64,000 nt of DNA, from NCBI RefSeq assembly GCF_001913155.1, contig NZ_CP018760.1:2542001-2606000 (forward strand). Direction: 5' to 3'. The translations under genes and the position numbers were made by a program. Below, piece after piece: positions 1 through 9,703 of the stretch. Positions within the stretch are counted from its first letter, which is position 1; each line of letters begins with the position of its first letter. Origin of the DNA: Maribacter hydrothermalis. GTDB taxonomy: Bacteria > Bacteroidota > Bacteroidia > Flavobacteriales > Flavobacteriaceae. Below the pieces are notes generated by a model. It was not told the DNA's origin, ran no database searches, and worked only from the letters and a program-made list of their open reading frames with translations.

Positions 1-127
1 CTTAAAGTGCTGTAAAATAGCACTGTAAAATCGACTAAAGGATTATATTACCTATGTAAAGTATAAATTTTATAATCCAGATACCATAATTTGGAAAGTA
101 ATTATTGTAGTATTTGAATGAGTGTGA

Positions 128-1375
128 TTATATTTTATATCTAAAAAAGGAGTTAATGACGGTCATTATTTTCTCTGTTGCACCTTCTTTAGCTTTTATG
201 TAAGAATAGTTTATTTGACCAGATTTTTGTCTGTGCGTTGCGTCTACAAAACATAGATTCAGTTTGTCCTTAAATTCAGTTGAATCCTTAATTGATATAA
301 CCCCTTTTAGTTGTACTAACTCTTCTGCTTCCACGAATCCATCAAAATTAGGCCCAATAATAACCGGTATGCCAAAAATAGCAGGCTCTAAAGTGTTATG
401 CAGGCCAGTTGCAAAACCGCCACCTACATATGCAACGTCAGCATAGCTATAAATTTTAGTTAATAAACCAATGGTGTCAATTAAAAGAACATCATAGCCT
501 TCAGGTTTTTTTACATCTAATTCGGAATAACATAGAACAGGTTTGTTTATGGCCTGTATTATTGTATTTATGTGCTTTGTTTTAATCGTATGTGGGGCAA
601 ATACAAATTTTATATGATGTGTGTTTTGATTGATGTAGTCAATTATTAATTTTTCATCTTCAGGCCATGTGCTTCCGGCTACCAAACAAAACATGTCATT
701 TTTAAAATGATTCATAAAATCTAACGAATTGTCTCTTTCTAAAATTTCACTCACTCTGTCAAATCGGGTATCGCCAGATATAGATACATTATGTACACCA
801 ATAGATTTAAGCAAGGAGCTTGATTTCTTATTCTGAACAAATATGTGAGTAAAATTCAGTAGTGCTTTTCGCATAAATGAGCCATACCATTTAAAATATA
901 TTTGATTTTCTTTAAATATAGCGGAAACAAGAAAAGTAGGAATGTCGTTTGTTTTTAATGCAGCTAAGTAATTAGGCCAGACTTCATACTTAATAAAAAT
1001 TGCCATCTCAGGATGAACGGCGTCTAAAAATAATCGTACATTTTGTTTAGTGTCCAATGGTAAATAGCAAATTGAATCTGCAACCGTGCTATTCTTTTTA
1101 ACTTCATAGCCTGAAGGAGAGAAAAACGTAAGTACAATTTTGTGCAAGGGATATTCAATTTTTAATTTTTCCATTACAGGAAGACCTTGTTCATATTCTC
1201 CTAAAGAAGCCGCGTGTATCCAAATAACTTTGTCCTTAATTGAAATAGATTTTTTTATTATGGAAAATGTCTCTTTTCTACCTTTTACAAAAAGTGAAAG
1301 TTTAGGATTTATTAAAGACAAAACTTTAATAACAAATGAAGCACTTAGGGCTAAAAGATTATATAGAAAGTACAA
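128..1375 (-). CDS. waaA: 3-deoxy-D-manno-octulosonic acid (Kdo) transferase
   Basis: Adds Kdo from CMP-Kdo to lipid A precursor at the inner face of the inner membrane, the first step of LPS core assembly. The 415-residue protein has the expected length for the family. A hydrophobic N-terminal segment (about residues 1-23) can act as the membrane anchor. The motif AASLGEYEQG places the catalytic Glu at residue 60, the usual position in this family, and a GGGFATGLHNTLEPAIFG nucleotide-sugar binding stretch lies in the C-terminal GT-B domain. It stands alone on the minus strand, divergent from the DegT gene; a weak -7-like element (TAATTTAG on the minus strand, 1391-1398) precedes it. Function call is secure; acceptor and number of Kdo residues added cannot be told. 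Confidence 0.95.
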   Translation of the reverse strand: MYFLYNLLALSASFVIKVLSLINPKLSLFVKGRKETFSIIKKSISIKDKVIWIHAASLGEYEQGLPVMEKLKIEYPLHKIVLTFFSPSGYEVKKNSTVADSICYLPLDTKQNVRLFLDAVHPEMAIFIKYEVWPNYLAALKTNDIPTFLVSAIFKENQIYFKWYGSFMRKALLNFTHIFVQNKKSSSLLKSIGVHNVSISGDTRFDRVSEILERDNSLDFMNHFKNDMFCLVAGSTWPEDEKLIIDYINQNTHHIKFVFAPHTIKTKHINTIIQAINKPVLCYSELDVKKPEGYDVLLIDTIGLLTKIYSYADVAYVGGGFATGLHNTLEPAIFGIPVIIGPNFDGFVEAEELVQLKGVISIKDSTEFKDKLNLCFVDATHRQKSGQINYSYIKAKEGATEKIMTVINSFFRYKI

Positions 1376-1433
1376 ACTGAAGCTTTTGGGCTAAATTACG
1401 TTTCTTTCCATAAAAATACTGTTGTCTGTTTCG

Positions 1434-1441
1434 TATTTTTG
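1434..1441 (+). promoter_or_regulatory. -7 promoter element for the DegT gene
   Basis: TATTTTTG matches the Bacteroidota -7 consensus TAnnTTTG exactly and lies 25 bases before the start codon of the aminotransferase gene. No clear -33 TTG at the usual spacing. Confidence 0.55.
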
Positions 1442-1465
1442 TGCCACTTCATGTAATTTCAAAAG

Positions 1466-2620
1466 ATGAAAAAAATACAAATGGTAGACCTAAGTGGTCA
1501 ATACCAAGAAATAAAAGATCAAGTTAATACTGCTATTACGCAAATATTAGAAACGTCGGCCTTTATTAATGGACCCGAGGTACACGCATTCCAAAAAGAG
1601 TTAGAGGAATATTTAGGCGTGAAACATGTAATACCTTGTGCAAATGGGACAGATGCATTGCAAATTGCAATGATGGGGTTGGGTTTAAAACCAGGCGATG
1701 AGGTTATTACCGCAGATTTTACTTTTGCTGCAACAGTAGAGGTCATTGCACTGTTGCAACTGACTCCTGTTTTGGTGGATGTCTATCCAGATACATTCAA
1801 TATTAACATTGAAGCAATTGAAAAAGCAATAACACCAAAAACAAAAGCAATCGTTCCTGTTCATCTTTTTGGACAATGTGCTAATATGGATGCAATTCTT
1901 TCTTTGGCTAAAAAGCACAATTTATTTGTAATTGAGGATAATGCGCAGGCTATTGGGGCAAAGTATCTTTCTAAGGATGGTACAAAGTACATGGCGGGTA
2001 GTATGGGTCATGTTGGTGCCACTTCGTTTTTTCCTTCTAAAAACTTAGGCTGTTATGGCGATGGTGGAGCAATTTTCACCAATGACGATGAATTGGCGCA
2101 TACCTTACGAGGTATAGTTAATCATGGTATGTACGAGCGTTATCATCATGATGTTGTTGGGGTAAATTCACGATTAGATTCTATACAGGCTGCCGTATTA
2201 AGAGCAAAATTACCAAGGTTGAATGGCTATTGTGATGCAAGAAGAAATGCTGCAAGAGCTTATTCCAAAGCATTTGAAGGACAAGAACATATTATTACTC
2301 CCGTTACGGTTAACACCTGTGAAGGTATTTGCGATGTTTGTGATTGTCATGTTTTTCATCAATATACCTTGAAAATTACAAATGGAAAAAGAGATGCTCT
2401 AGTTAAACATTTAAATGAGAATAAAATTCCATGTGGAGTGTATTACCCAATTCCACTGCATAAACAAAAAGCTTATTTAGATGTACGATACAATGAAGAA
2501 GATTTTCCTGTAACTAATAAATTAGTAAAAGAAGTAATTTCTTTACCAATGCATACGGAATTGGATGATGAACAGATTAACCATATAACAAAGATGGTTA
2601 TCGGTTTTGTTAATGCATAA
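1466..2620 (+). CDS. DegT/DnrJ/EryC1/StrS family PLP-dependent sugar aminotransferase
   Basis: Family members transfer an amino group (usually from glutamate) to a nucleotide-linked keto sugar for surface polysaccharide or LPS. At 384 residues it is full length. The N-terminal motif MVDLSGQY, the phosphate-binding ANGTDAL loop, the DNAQAIGA aspartate region and the FFPSKNLGCYGDGGA motif with the PLP lysine are all present. An unusual cysteine cluster, CxxxCxxCxCH (C285, C289, C292, C294, H295), sits just before the conserved FHQYT stretch. It lies between waaA and galE, which agrees with an envelope-sugar role. The exact sugar substrate cannot be read from the sequence. Confidence 0.9.
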   Translation: MKKIQMVDLSGQYQEIKDQVNTAITQILETSAFINGPEVHAFQKELEEYLGVKHVIPCANGTDALQIAMMGLGLKPGDEVITADFTFAATVEVIALLQLTPVLVDVYPDTFNINIEAIEKAITPKTKAIVPVHLFGQCANMDAILSLAKKHNLFVIEDNAQAIGAKYLSKDGTKYMAGSMGHVGATSFFPSKNLGCYGDGGAIFTNDDELAHTLRGIVNHGMYERYHHDVVGVNSRLDSIQAAVLRAKLPRLNGYCDARRNAARAYSKAFEGQEHIITPVTVNTCEGICDVCDCHVFHQYTLKITNGKRDALVKHLNENKIPCGVYYPIPLHKQKAYLDVRYNEEDFPVTNKLVKEVISLPMHTELDDEQINHITKMVIGFVNA

Positions 2621-2634
2621 AATAAGAAGTGTCC

Positions 2635-2642
2635 TATATTTG
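2635..2642 (+). promoter_or_regulatory. -7 promoter element for galE
   Basis: TATATTTG matches TAnnTTTG in the 46-base gap before galE. A TTG is present 25 bases upstream (2607-2609), slightly further than the 17-23 usual in Flavobacterium. galE may therefore be transcribed separately from the DegT gene as well as by read-through. Confidence 0.5.
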
Positions 2643-2666
2643 ATTTAAGTTGAAATATTGTAGTAA

Positions 2667-3683
2667 ATGAAAGTATTAGTAACAGGTGGATTAGGATTTA
2701 TTGGGTCTCATACAGTAGTGGAGCTTCAGAATAAGGGATTTGAAGTGATTATAATAGATGATTGCTCTAATTCTGATGAAAAAGTGCTGGATGGTATTAA
2801 GGCCATTTCAGGGAAAAAACCAATTTTCGAAAAATTAGATTTAAAGGAAAAGCAAAAGGTAGAGGATTTCTTTCAAAGACATCAAGATGTAGCGGGTGTT
2901 ATTCATTTTGCAGCATCTAAGGCAGTAGGGGAAAGTGTTGAAAAACCATTATTATACTACGAGAACAACATTGGAACCTTAGTTTATATTTTAAAAGAAC
3001 TTTGTAATAAAAATAAAGCAAGTTTTATTTTTAGTTCTTCTTGTACCGTTTATGGACAGGCAGATAAAATGCCAATTACGGAGGATGCCCCTGTGAAGGT
3101 AGCTGAATCACCATATGGTAATACAAAACAAATGGGTGAAGAGATAATAGCCGATACTTGCAAAGTAACTCCAAGTTTAAATGCGATTGCATTACGTTAT
3201 TTTAACCCTATGGGTGCGCACCCAAGTGGAGAAATAGGTGAATTGCCAAAGGGTGTGCCTCAGAACTTAGTTCCATTTATTACCCAAACGGGTATAGGTT
3301 TACGAGATGAATTATCCGTTTTTGGTGATGACTATCCTACTCCAGATGGCACGTGTATTAGAGACTACATATATGTAGTAGATTTAGCTAAAGCACATGT
3401 GGTTGCTTTGGAACGTTTGCTTAACGGAAAAAATGAATCTAATTATGAGGTATTTAATGTAGGAACAGGTACAGGTAGTTCTGTATTAGAGGCGATTCAT
3501 AGTTTTGAAAAAGTATCTGGCAGAAAATTAAATTATAAAATAGTTGATAGAAGACCTGGTGATATTACTAGTGCTTATGCGGATACTACGAAGGCTAATA
3601 AAGTGTTAGGCTGGAAAGCTGAATATACTTTGGAAGAAGCCATGAATTACGCTTGGATCTGGGAACAGAAAATACGTGACTGA
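2667..3683 (+). CDS. galE: UDP-glucose 4-epimerase
   Basis: Interconverts UDP-glucose and UDP-galactose with bound NAD; cytosolic, supplies galactose for surface glycans and galactose catabolism. The 338-residue protein is full length for the short-chain dehydrogenase-type epimerases. It begins with the Rossmann motif GGLGFIGSH at residues 7-15, has the catalytic pair Y150-xxx-K154 (YGNTK), the preceding SSSCTVYG stretch, and the epimerase signature RYFNPMGAHPSGEIGE. It follows the DegT gene by 46 bases and is closed by a strong hairpin. A C4 epimerase acting on another UDP-sugar is possible but galE is the simplest reading. Confidence 0.93.
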   Translation: MKVLVTGGLGFIGSHTVVELQNKGFEVIIIDDCSNSDEKVLDGIKAISGKKPIFEKLDLKEKQKVEDFFQRHQDVAGVIHFAASKAVGESVEKPLLYYENNIGTLVYILKELCNKNKASFIFSSSCTVYGQADKMPITEDAPVKVAESPYGNTKQMGEEIIADTCKVTPSLNAIALRYFNPMGAHPSGEIGELPKGVPQNLVPFITQTGIGLRDELSVFGDDYPTPDGTCIRDYIYVVDLAKAHVVALERLLNGKNESNYEVFNVGTGTGSSVLEAIHSFEKVSGRKLNYKIVDRRPGDITSAYADTTKANKVLGWKAEYTLEEAMNYAWIWEQKIRD

Positions 3684-3708
3684 TTTTTTAGGGCATAACA
3701 CTATATAT

Positions 3709-3745
3709 AAGGGGAAATATGGCTATATTTCCCCTTATTTAATTT
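3709..3745 (+). terminator. Hairpin terminator after galE
   Basis: A perfect 12-base stem (3709-3720 with 3725-3736, AAGGGGAAATAT and its complement) with a GGCT loop, followed by ATTTAATTT. The T tract is interrupted, so termination could be partial. Confidence 0.65.
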
Positions 3746-3759
3746 AAAGATCATCTCTT

Positions 3760-5031
3760 ATGAAAAATTATTTATTTCTTCTAATGCTACTGGTATTTTC
3801 AGTTACAACTGCTCAAGATACATATCTACAATGTGGAAAAATAGTTGATGTTGAATCTGGTAAAATCTTGTCTGAAAAAACAATAGTCATTTCAGAAAAT
3901 AAGATAAAAGAGATTAAAAATGGTTTTGTTACAGGAAGTGATACGGACGAGGTAATAGATTTAAAATCGAAAACTATTTTACCAGGTTTTATAGATATGC
4001 ATGTTCATATTGAAAGCGAATCTAGTCCGTCAAGATATTTAGAAGCTTTCACCATGAATGAGGCCGATGTGGCTTTTCAGTCGACCGTATATGCCAAAAA
4101 AACCTTGATGGCTGGTTTTACGACCGTACGTGATTTAGGTGGATCTGGTGTAAATATTGCTTTGAAGAAAGCTATAAATAAAGGTACAGTAGTCGGTCCA
4201 CGTATTTTTACGGCAGGTAAATCACTGGCTACAACGGGTGGCCATGCAGATCCAACAAATGGTAGAAGCAATGAGTTAATGGGAGACCCAGGGCCAAAAG
4301 AGGGAGTGGTCAATTCTCCTGAGGATGGTAGAAAAGCTGTGCGCCAGCGTTATAAAGAAGGTGCAGATGTTATTAAGATAACTGCTACCGGTGGCGTATT
4401 AAGTGTTGCTAAAAGTGGTCAAAACCCTCAGTTTACTATTGAGGAAATAAAAGCAATTACAGAAACAGCTAATGATTATGGTATGCTTACCGCAGCTCAT
4501 GCTCATGGGGATGAAGGTATGCAAAGAGCAATTTTAGGAGGAATAAAAACTATTGAGCATGGTACATTAATGTCCGAAGAAACTATGGATTTAATGGTTA
4601 AGCACAATACCTATATGGTGCCGACTATCTCTGCAGGACAGGAAGCAGCAAGGTTAGCTAAAATTCCTAATTACTTACCACCTGTAGTAGCTAAGAAAGC
4701 TTTGGAAATAGGACCAAAATTAAATGAAACTTTTGCGAAAGCTTATAAAAAAGGGGTAAGCATTGCTTTTGGTACCGATTCTGGGGTATCACCTCATGGA
4801 GATAATGCAAAGGAATTCATATACATGAACAAGGCGGGCATGCCTATTATTGAGGCATTGCGCTCAGCTACAATTACCAATGCAATGTTATTGGGGGAAA
4901 AGGAATTAGGTCAAATTAAAGAGGGCTTTATTGCTGATATTGTTGCCGTAAATGAAAATCCTTTAGAAAATGTGGAAACACTTATAGATGTAGTTTTTGT
5001 TATGAAAGAGGGAGTTATTTATAAGCAATAA
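3760..5031 (+). CDS. Secreted metal-dependent amidohydrolase
   Basis: A 423-residue amidohydrolase-superfamily enzyme of the imidazolonepropionase/prolidase-like group. Residues 1-18 are a signal peptide ending in TTAQ, so it acts in the periplasm. Metal ligands are visible in order: H81 and H83 in DMHVH, a lysine in DVIKITATGG (the usual carboxylated Lys), histidines in AAHAHG and TIEHG, and the aspartate in FGTDSGVSPHG. Such proteins are often annotated as Xaa-Pro dipeptidases or prolidase-type hydrolases; the substrate cannot be told from sequence. It sits behind the galE hairpin, so it is probably its own unit. All catalytic positions are intact. Confidence 0.85.
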   Translation: MKNYLFLLMLLVFSVTTAQDTYLQCGKIVDVESGKILSEKTIVISENKIKEIKNGFVTGSDTDEVIDLKSKTILPGFIDMHVHIESESSPSRYLEAFTMNEADVAFQSTVYAKKTLMAGFTTVRDLGGSGVNIALKKAINKGTVVGPRIFTAGKSLATTGGHADPTNGRSNELMGDPGPKEGVVNSPEDGRKAVRQRYKEGADVIKITATGGVLSVAKSGQNPQFTIEEIKAITETANDYGMLTAAHAHGDEGMQRAILGGIKTIEHGTLMSEETMDLMVKHNTYMVPTISAGQEAARLAKIPNYLPPVVAKKALEIGPKLNETFAKAYKKGVSIAFGTDSGVSPHGDNAKEFIYMNKAGMPIIEALRSATITNAMLLGEKELGQIKEGFIADIVAVNENPLENVETLIDVVFVMKEGVIYKQ

Positions 5032-5080
5032 ACTTTTTTATAGTTTCTGCTAGTTAGTATTAAGATTGGAGTGATTGAAC

Positions 5081-5434
5081 ATGAAGTTGAATGTTGAAAG
5101 TAGTGAGCAATTAATGCAGGTTGTATTGAATGATTCACTTTTTGATAAATTGATTCAGCAGGTTCAGAAAGATTTTGTACTTGCCAATATACCTCTAAAA
5201 ATTCCTGAATTACTGGAATATATCGAGTTTGTAGCGCTCATTAAGGAGAAGTTGTATTTCTTGATGATGGATCATTTTGCTGAATATCTAAACCTAATGT
5301 ACATCATAGATGTACCGGAAAGTGAATTTCAAAACATTGAAATTACAGATACCGTTGATGTAGCGGATCAGGTTACTTTTTTGATTTTAAAACGTGAGTA
5401 TAAAAAAGTGTGGTATCGAAATCGATATCAATAA
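5081..5434 (+). CDS. Uncharacterised small cytosolic protein
   Basis: I do not recognise a family. The product is about 117 residues, with no signal peptide or membrane segment, rich in Leu, Ile, Val, Glu and Asp. The middle part (LLEYIEFVALIKEKLYFLMMDHF) looks helical and hydrophobic, suggesting a compact helical fold, and the C terminus is basic (KREYKKVWYRNRYQ). An in-frame TTG at 5075 would add two residues; I prefer the ATG at 5081, which has a GGAG a few bases upstream. It follows the amidohydrolase by 49 bases and is followed by a pseudogene on the other strand. Codon use looks like its neighbours. Confidence 0.7.
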   Translation: MKLNVESSEQLMQVVLNDSLFDKLIQQVQKDFVLANIPLKIPELLEYIEFVALIKEKLYFLMMDHFAEYLNLMYIIDVPESEFQNIEITDTVDVADQVTFLILKREYKKVWYRNRYQ

Positions 5435-5459
5435 AGAGACTTGCAAATAATACTTTTAC

Positions 5460-6228
5460 TTATATTTCTTTTATATCCATTATATAACCAACAAGCCAGC
5501 AGGTAAGCATAATCCAAAGAGCAAATAATAGCGAACCATAATAATCACTTGTATTGGCTATGAAAATGTTGTCTGCTATCCAATTGTAAGCAGTTTTTGC
5601 TTTCATTGAAATCTTTGCTAAACTTATTGCGAACAGTTTCGATAATAAATATATGAATAAGGTGTTTTACCGAATACCTCCAAGAAATAGGTCTATTTAT
5701 CAGGTTTCTTAAGGTCTAACAGGTAAATCCAAAGGGCATAAAAATATATCAATACCACTTAGTAAGTAGTACAAATGAGCTTTTCCAGAGTTTTCTATTA
5801 AATGGTATAAATAAATCCCAAGTAAATCCTGCAGTTACCAGAATACCGGTAGCCATTATAAGTTCGGCAATGGTTTTAAAATTTTTGTCTCGGTAATAGG
5901 TTTTAAATTTTCATAATAAAAAATAAAAACCAGTATATACGATACTCTAATAAGAATAGTATAAAAAACTGCTTTAAAACATTTTTAAGAAATACGCCAC
6001 TTCCTAATTTTACATACTTAAACTCATGGCATTACCATCAATAAAAAGAAGCATGGAAGAACAAATCTGTAAGTGTAAATCCGTTTCACTGCATGTTTTT
6101 AAATTTCCAAAACCAGTTTCGCCGTTACCTGAGGAGTTTACAATGATCATAAAGGTTACACCCATCCCTCTAAAGACATCTTATAAAAAATGGCAGTTAT
6201 TTAATTTGCTGATTTTGGATGTTTTGCT
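5460..6228 (-). pseudogene. Decayed NagX/HGSNAT-like (DUF5009) membrane acyltransferase
   Basis: No long reading frame exists here, but minus-strand pieces in different frames read like a heparan-alpha-glucosaminide N-acetyltransferase-like protein. Near 6175-6050 one frame gives DVFRGMGVTFMIIVNSSGNG, the typical N-terminal block, followed by FIDGNAMSLSM. After about 5900 come GILVTAGFTWDLFIPFNRKL and SSFVLL, then FYALWIYLLDLKKPDK, a stop at 5693-5695 where Trp is expected, LEVFGK, a frame change near 5665, LFIYLLSKLFAISLAKIS, and finally YGSLLFALWIMLTCWLVGYI ending at TAA 5460-5462. An intact family member has roughly 350-400 residues; here some 200 residues of the middle are missing and at least three frame changes are needed. 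The gene is dead. Confidence 0.8.
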
Positions 6229-6248
6229 TTAATGAAAGTTAGTGAATT

Positions 6249-6764
6249 TTAGAAGTATACCCGTACGAATGGCATAAGGGCATTTCCGTATATACTTTTA
6301 CTGTCATCAAATAATAAATCGTACCGTAAACCCATGGTTACATTTCTGGTGCTATATCCTGCGCCTATAAAAAACGCTGGAAGCCAATAATTATCCGCTA
6401 CATCGATTGTTTGCGTTGCTATAGTTCTATTAATTCGCAATTGTTCAAATTCTGCTGAAATTTGTAGTTGGGGTATGGGGTTGAAAAGTGAAAGAATACT
6501 ACCTCCGTAGGCTAAAAATTTGTCATCGTTAAACTTTGCATAATTAAAACTTAAACCAGTACCTGCGGCAAATTGCTCGTTAAATTCATAAATAGCGCTA
6601 GGAGAAATAGAACCATTAAAGCCATTATTGGTAAAACCAAGCCCAAGACCGCCTCCAAATCTAACATTGTTCCAAAAATTAGCTGCATTACTTGAATTTT
6701 GAGCAAAAGAGAAAAAGAGGTTTAGGGAGAATAATACTGTATAAATTGTTTTTTTTAAGCTCAT
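6249..6764 (-). CDS. Small outer-membrane beta-barrel-like protein
   Basis: A predicted 171-residue protein with a signal peptide (MSLKKTIYTVLFSLNLFFSFAQ) and alternating hydrophobic/polar strands ending in an aromatic residue (RVYF), as in small outer-membrane barrels. The start at 6764 is chosen because it begins the signal peptide; an upstream in-frame ATG at 6812 would add 16 polar residues before it. It is divergent from sucA. In flavobacteria small proteins at this place next to sucA have been labelled alpha-ketoglutarate decarboxylase, but nothing in the sequence supports an enzyme; that name is probably carried over from the neighbour. Confidence 0.75.
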   Translation of the reverse strand: MSLKKTIYTVLFSLNLFFSFAQNSSNAANFWNNVRFGGGLGLGFTNNGFNGSISPSAIYEFNEQFAAGTGLSFNYAKFNDDKFLAYGGSILSLFNPIPQLQISAEFEQLRINRTIATQTIDVADNYWLPAFFIGAGYSTRNVTMGLRYDLLFDDSKSIYGNALMPFVRVYF

Positions 6765-6838
6765 TAGATGATTTTGTTTTAAAGTTTCATTTTTTCTAAT
6801 AATAACGTTCATTCTATCGTTAGATATTGTAAATGTTG

Positions 6839-6846
6839 TATTTTTG
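6839..6846 (+). promoter_or_regulatory. -7 promoter element for sucA-sucB
   Basis: TATTTTTG matches TAnnTTTG and ends 35 bases before the sucA start codon. No convincing -33 element. Confidence 0.55.
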
Positions 6847-6881
6847 TTAGAAATTTATTCTAAAGATACAGAAAGTAATTC

Positions 6882-9683
6882 ATGGATAAATACTCCTTTT
6901 TAAATACCGCACACACCTCTTTTTTTTCGGAGCTGTATGACAAGTATTTAGTAAATCCGGATAGCGTAGAGCCTAGTTGGAGAGCCTTTTTTCAAGGTTT
7001 TGACTTTGGCCTAGAAAGCTCGTTAGATGAACTAAGTATTGATGAAAATCGAACTACCGCAATAGTTAACGGTGCAACTAGTGAAATGCCCGAATCTCTT
7101 CAAAAAGAGTTTCAAGTAATTCGCTTAATCGATGGCTATAGAAGTCGAGGTCATTTATTTACAGCAACAAATCCAGTTAGAGAGCGAAGACATTACGAAC
7201 CTTCCTTAGCTATTAAGAACTTTGGCTTAGAGGAATCTGATCTAGCCACTATTTTTAATGCGGGAGATATTATTGGTATTGGACCAAGTTCGTTAAATGA
7301 AATTGTAAGACACTTGGAAAGCATTTATTGCGACGCAATTGGTGTTGAATATATGTTTATTCGTAACCCTGAGAGGCTTAAATGGATACAAGATTGGATA
7401 AATGTTAATGACAATCATCCAAATTTTAACCCAGAACGGAAAAAGCATATTCTTAAAAAATTGAATCATGCCATATCGTTCGAGACTTTTCTTCATACTA
7501 AATATGTAGGTCAAAAAAGGTTTTCTCTGGAAGGGAACGAGTCACTCATACCTGCACTGGATGTTATTGTTGAACGTGCCGCAGAAATGGGCGTTGAACA
7601 ATTTGTTATGGGTATGGCTCACCGAGGTAGATTAAATGTGCTTACCAATATTTTTGGAAAATCGGCGAAAGATATTTTTAGCGAATTTGATGGTAAAGAT
7701 TATGAGCAAGAAATTTTCGATGGCGATGTAAAGTACCATTTAGGTTGGACATCTGACCGAAAATCTGACAATGGCAATAAAATTAAAATGAATATTGCTC
7801 CTAACCCTTCTCACTTAGAAACAGTAGGTGCAGTTGTAGAAGGCATTGCTAGAGCAAAACAAGATGCCCATTATCAAGATGATTTTTCTAAAGTGCTACC
7901 CATAGTAGTTCATGGTGATGCTGCAATTGCAGGTCAAGGTTTAGTGTACGAATTGGTCCAGATGGCAAATCTTGATGGTTATAAAACAGGTGGAACGATA
8001 CATATTGTTGTAAATAACCAAATAGGGTTTACAACAAACTATTTGGATGCTAGAACATCTACGTATTGTACAGATGTGGCAAAGGTAACTTTAAGTCCGG
8101 TGCTACACGTAAATTCAGATGATGCAGAGGCAGTTGTGCATGCGTCACTTTTTGCACTAGAATATAGAATGCGATTTTCTAGTGATGTATTTATTGATTT
8201 ATTAGGGTATAGAAAATACGGCCATAATGAAGGTGATGAGCCAAGGTTTACACAACCAAAATTATATAAGGCGATAGCAAAGCATAAGAATCCTAGGGAT
8301 ATATATGCAGAAAGATTGATCAAGGAAGATGTTATAGATGATACTTATGTGGCTGAACTTGAAAAGCAATATAAAGACTCTTTAGAAGAAAAATTAGAGG
8401 ATTCAAGAAAAGAAGATAAGACCGTGATTACGCCATTTATGGCCGATGAGTGGAAAGGCTTTGAAAATGTACGTGAATGGGAGATGATGGATGCCGTTGA
8501 CACTACTTTTAAGAAGGCTGAATTAACCAAAATTGCTAAAGTACTAACCGAATTGCCTAAGGGCAAGAAGTTTTTACGCAAAGTAGAGAAATTGGTCAAT
8601 GATCGAAAAAACATGTATTTCGAGTCCGATAATTTGGATTGGGCAATGGGCGAGCTGTTAGCTTATGGTTCACTTTTAGAAGAAGGTTTTGCTGTACGTA
8701 TGTCTGGTCAAGATGTTGAGCGCGGTACTTTTTCCCATAGGCATGCTGTAATGAAGGTTGAAGAAAGTGAAGAAGAAGTTATCTTGTTGAACAAGTTGTC
8801 TGAAAAACAAGCTAAATTTCAAATTTATAATTCACTTTTGTCTGAATATGGTGTTGTAGGATTTGATTACGGGTACGCAATGGCTAGTCCTAATACCTTA
8901 ACAATTTGGGAGGCACAATTTGGAGACTTTAGTAATGGAGCACAAATTATGATTGACCAATATATTTCTGCTGCAGAAGATAAATGGAAGCTTCAAAACG
9001 GATTGGTGATGTTATTACCACATGGTTATGAAGGTCAAGGTGCGGAGCATTCATCTGCAAGAATGGAACGTTATTTACAATTATGTGCTAAGGACAACAT
9101 GTACATCGCTGATGTTACTACACCTGCACAAATGTTTCATATATTGAGAAGGCAAATGAAGGCTAATTTTAGAAAGCCGTTAATCATATTTACACCTAAG
9201 AGTTTATTGCGCCACCCTAAAGCAGTTTCAAAAATTTCTGAATTAACGGAAGGTAGTTTCCAGGAAGTTATAGACGATGAAACTGCTGATGTTAAAAAGG
9301 TAAAAAGTTTAGTTTTTTGCACCGGTAAATTCTATTATGATCTATTAGCAGTTAAAGAGGAGCAAAATAGAGATGATGTTGCCCTTGTTAGAGTGGAACA
9401 ATTATTTCCATTACCTGAGGATAAAATGAAAAAGGTGATGGCAAAATATAAAAATGCAAATGACCTGGTTTGGGCTCAGGAAGAACCTAGAAATATGGGA
9501 GCATGGAGTCATTTATTAATGCATTTTAGTGAGGTTCAAAAATTTAGAGTTGTCTCTAGACGTTTTTATGCGGCACCAGCAGCTGGTAGTGCAGTAAGGT
9601 CCAAAATAAGACATCAACAAGTAATAGATTATGTCTTTGATAAATCAAAGAATAATATGTTCAAACCCAAAGATTTAAAATAA
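6882..9683 (+). CDS. sucA: 2-oxoglutarate dehydrogenase E1 component
   Basis: Thiamine-diphosphate enzyme that decarboxylates 2-oxoglutarate and transfers the succinyl group to the lipoyl domain of E2 in the TCA cycle. The 933-residue length fits OdhA/SucA. The N-terminal helical arm ([16 protein letters not shown]...SWRAFF) typical of E1o is present, then [20 protein letters not shown], the [10 protein letters not shown] cofactor segment around residues 344-352, NNQIGFTT, and the C-terminal transketolase-like part with [11 protein letters not shown]. sucB follows after 20 bases, so the two form an operon. The separate E3 (lpd) is not in this window. Confidence 0.97.
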   Translation: MDKYSFLNTAHTSFFSELYDKYLVNPDSVEPSWRAFFQGFDFGLESSLDELSIDENRTTAIVNGATSEMPESLQKEFQVIRLIDGYRSRGHLFTATNPVRERRHYEPSLAIKNFGLEESDLATIFNAGDIIGIGPSSLNEIVRHLESIYCDAIGVEYMFIRNPERLKWIQDWINVNDNHPNFNPERKKHILKKLNHAISFETFLHTKYVGQKRFSLEGNESLIPALDVIVERAAEMGVEQFVMGMAHRGRLNVLTNIFGKSAKDIFSEFDGKDYEQEIFDGDVKYHLGWTSDRKSDNGNKIKMNIAPNPSHLETVGAVVEGIARAKQDAHYQDDFSKVLPIVVHGDAAIAGQGLVYELVQMANLDGYKTGGTIHIVVNNQIGFTTNYLDARTSTYCTDVAKVTLSPVLHVNSDDAEAVVHASLFALEYRMRFSSDVFIDLLGYRKYGHNEGDEPRFTQPKLYKAIAKHKNPRDIYAERLIKEDVIDDTYVAELEKQYKDSLEEKLEDSRKEDKTVITPFMADEWKGFENVREWEMMDAVDTTFKKAELTKIAKVLTELPKGKKFLRKVEKLVNDRKNMYFESDNLDWAMGELLAYGSLLEEGFAVRMSGQDVERGTFSHRHAVMKVEESEEEVILLNKLSEKQAKFQIYNSLLSEYGVVGFDYGYAMASPNTLTIWEAQFGDFSNGAQIMIDQYISAAEDKWKLQNGLVMLLPHGYEGQGAEHSSARMERYLQLCAKDNMYIADVTTPAQMFHILRRQMKANFRKPLIIFTPKSLLRHPKAVSKISELTEGSFQEVIDDETADVKKVKSLVFCTGKFYYDLLAVKEEQNRDDVALVRVEQLFPLPEDKMKKVMAKYKNANDLVWAQEEPRNMGAWSHLLMHFSEVQKFRVVSRRFYAAPAAGSAVRSKIRHQQVIDYVFDKSKNNMFKPKDLK

Positions 9684-9703
9684 CATATCAAATTATAGAA
9701 AGA

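Noticed and set aside
6026..6232. 68-codon plus-strand open frame in the gap before the small outer-membrane gene
   Set aside because: It lies antisense to the N-terminal part of the acyltransferase pseudogene; its sequence is explained by the complementary remnant.
6249..6764. Possible alpha-ketoglutarate decarboxylase next to sucA
   Set aside because: No TPP or catalytic motif; signal peptide and strand pattern point to an outer-membrane protein.
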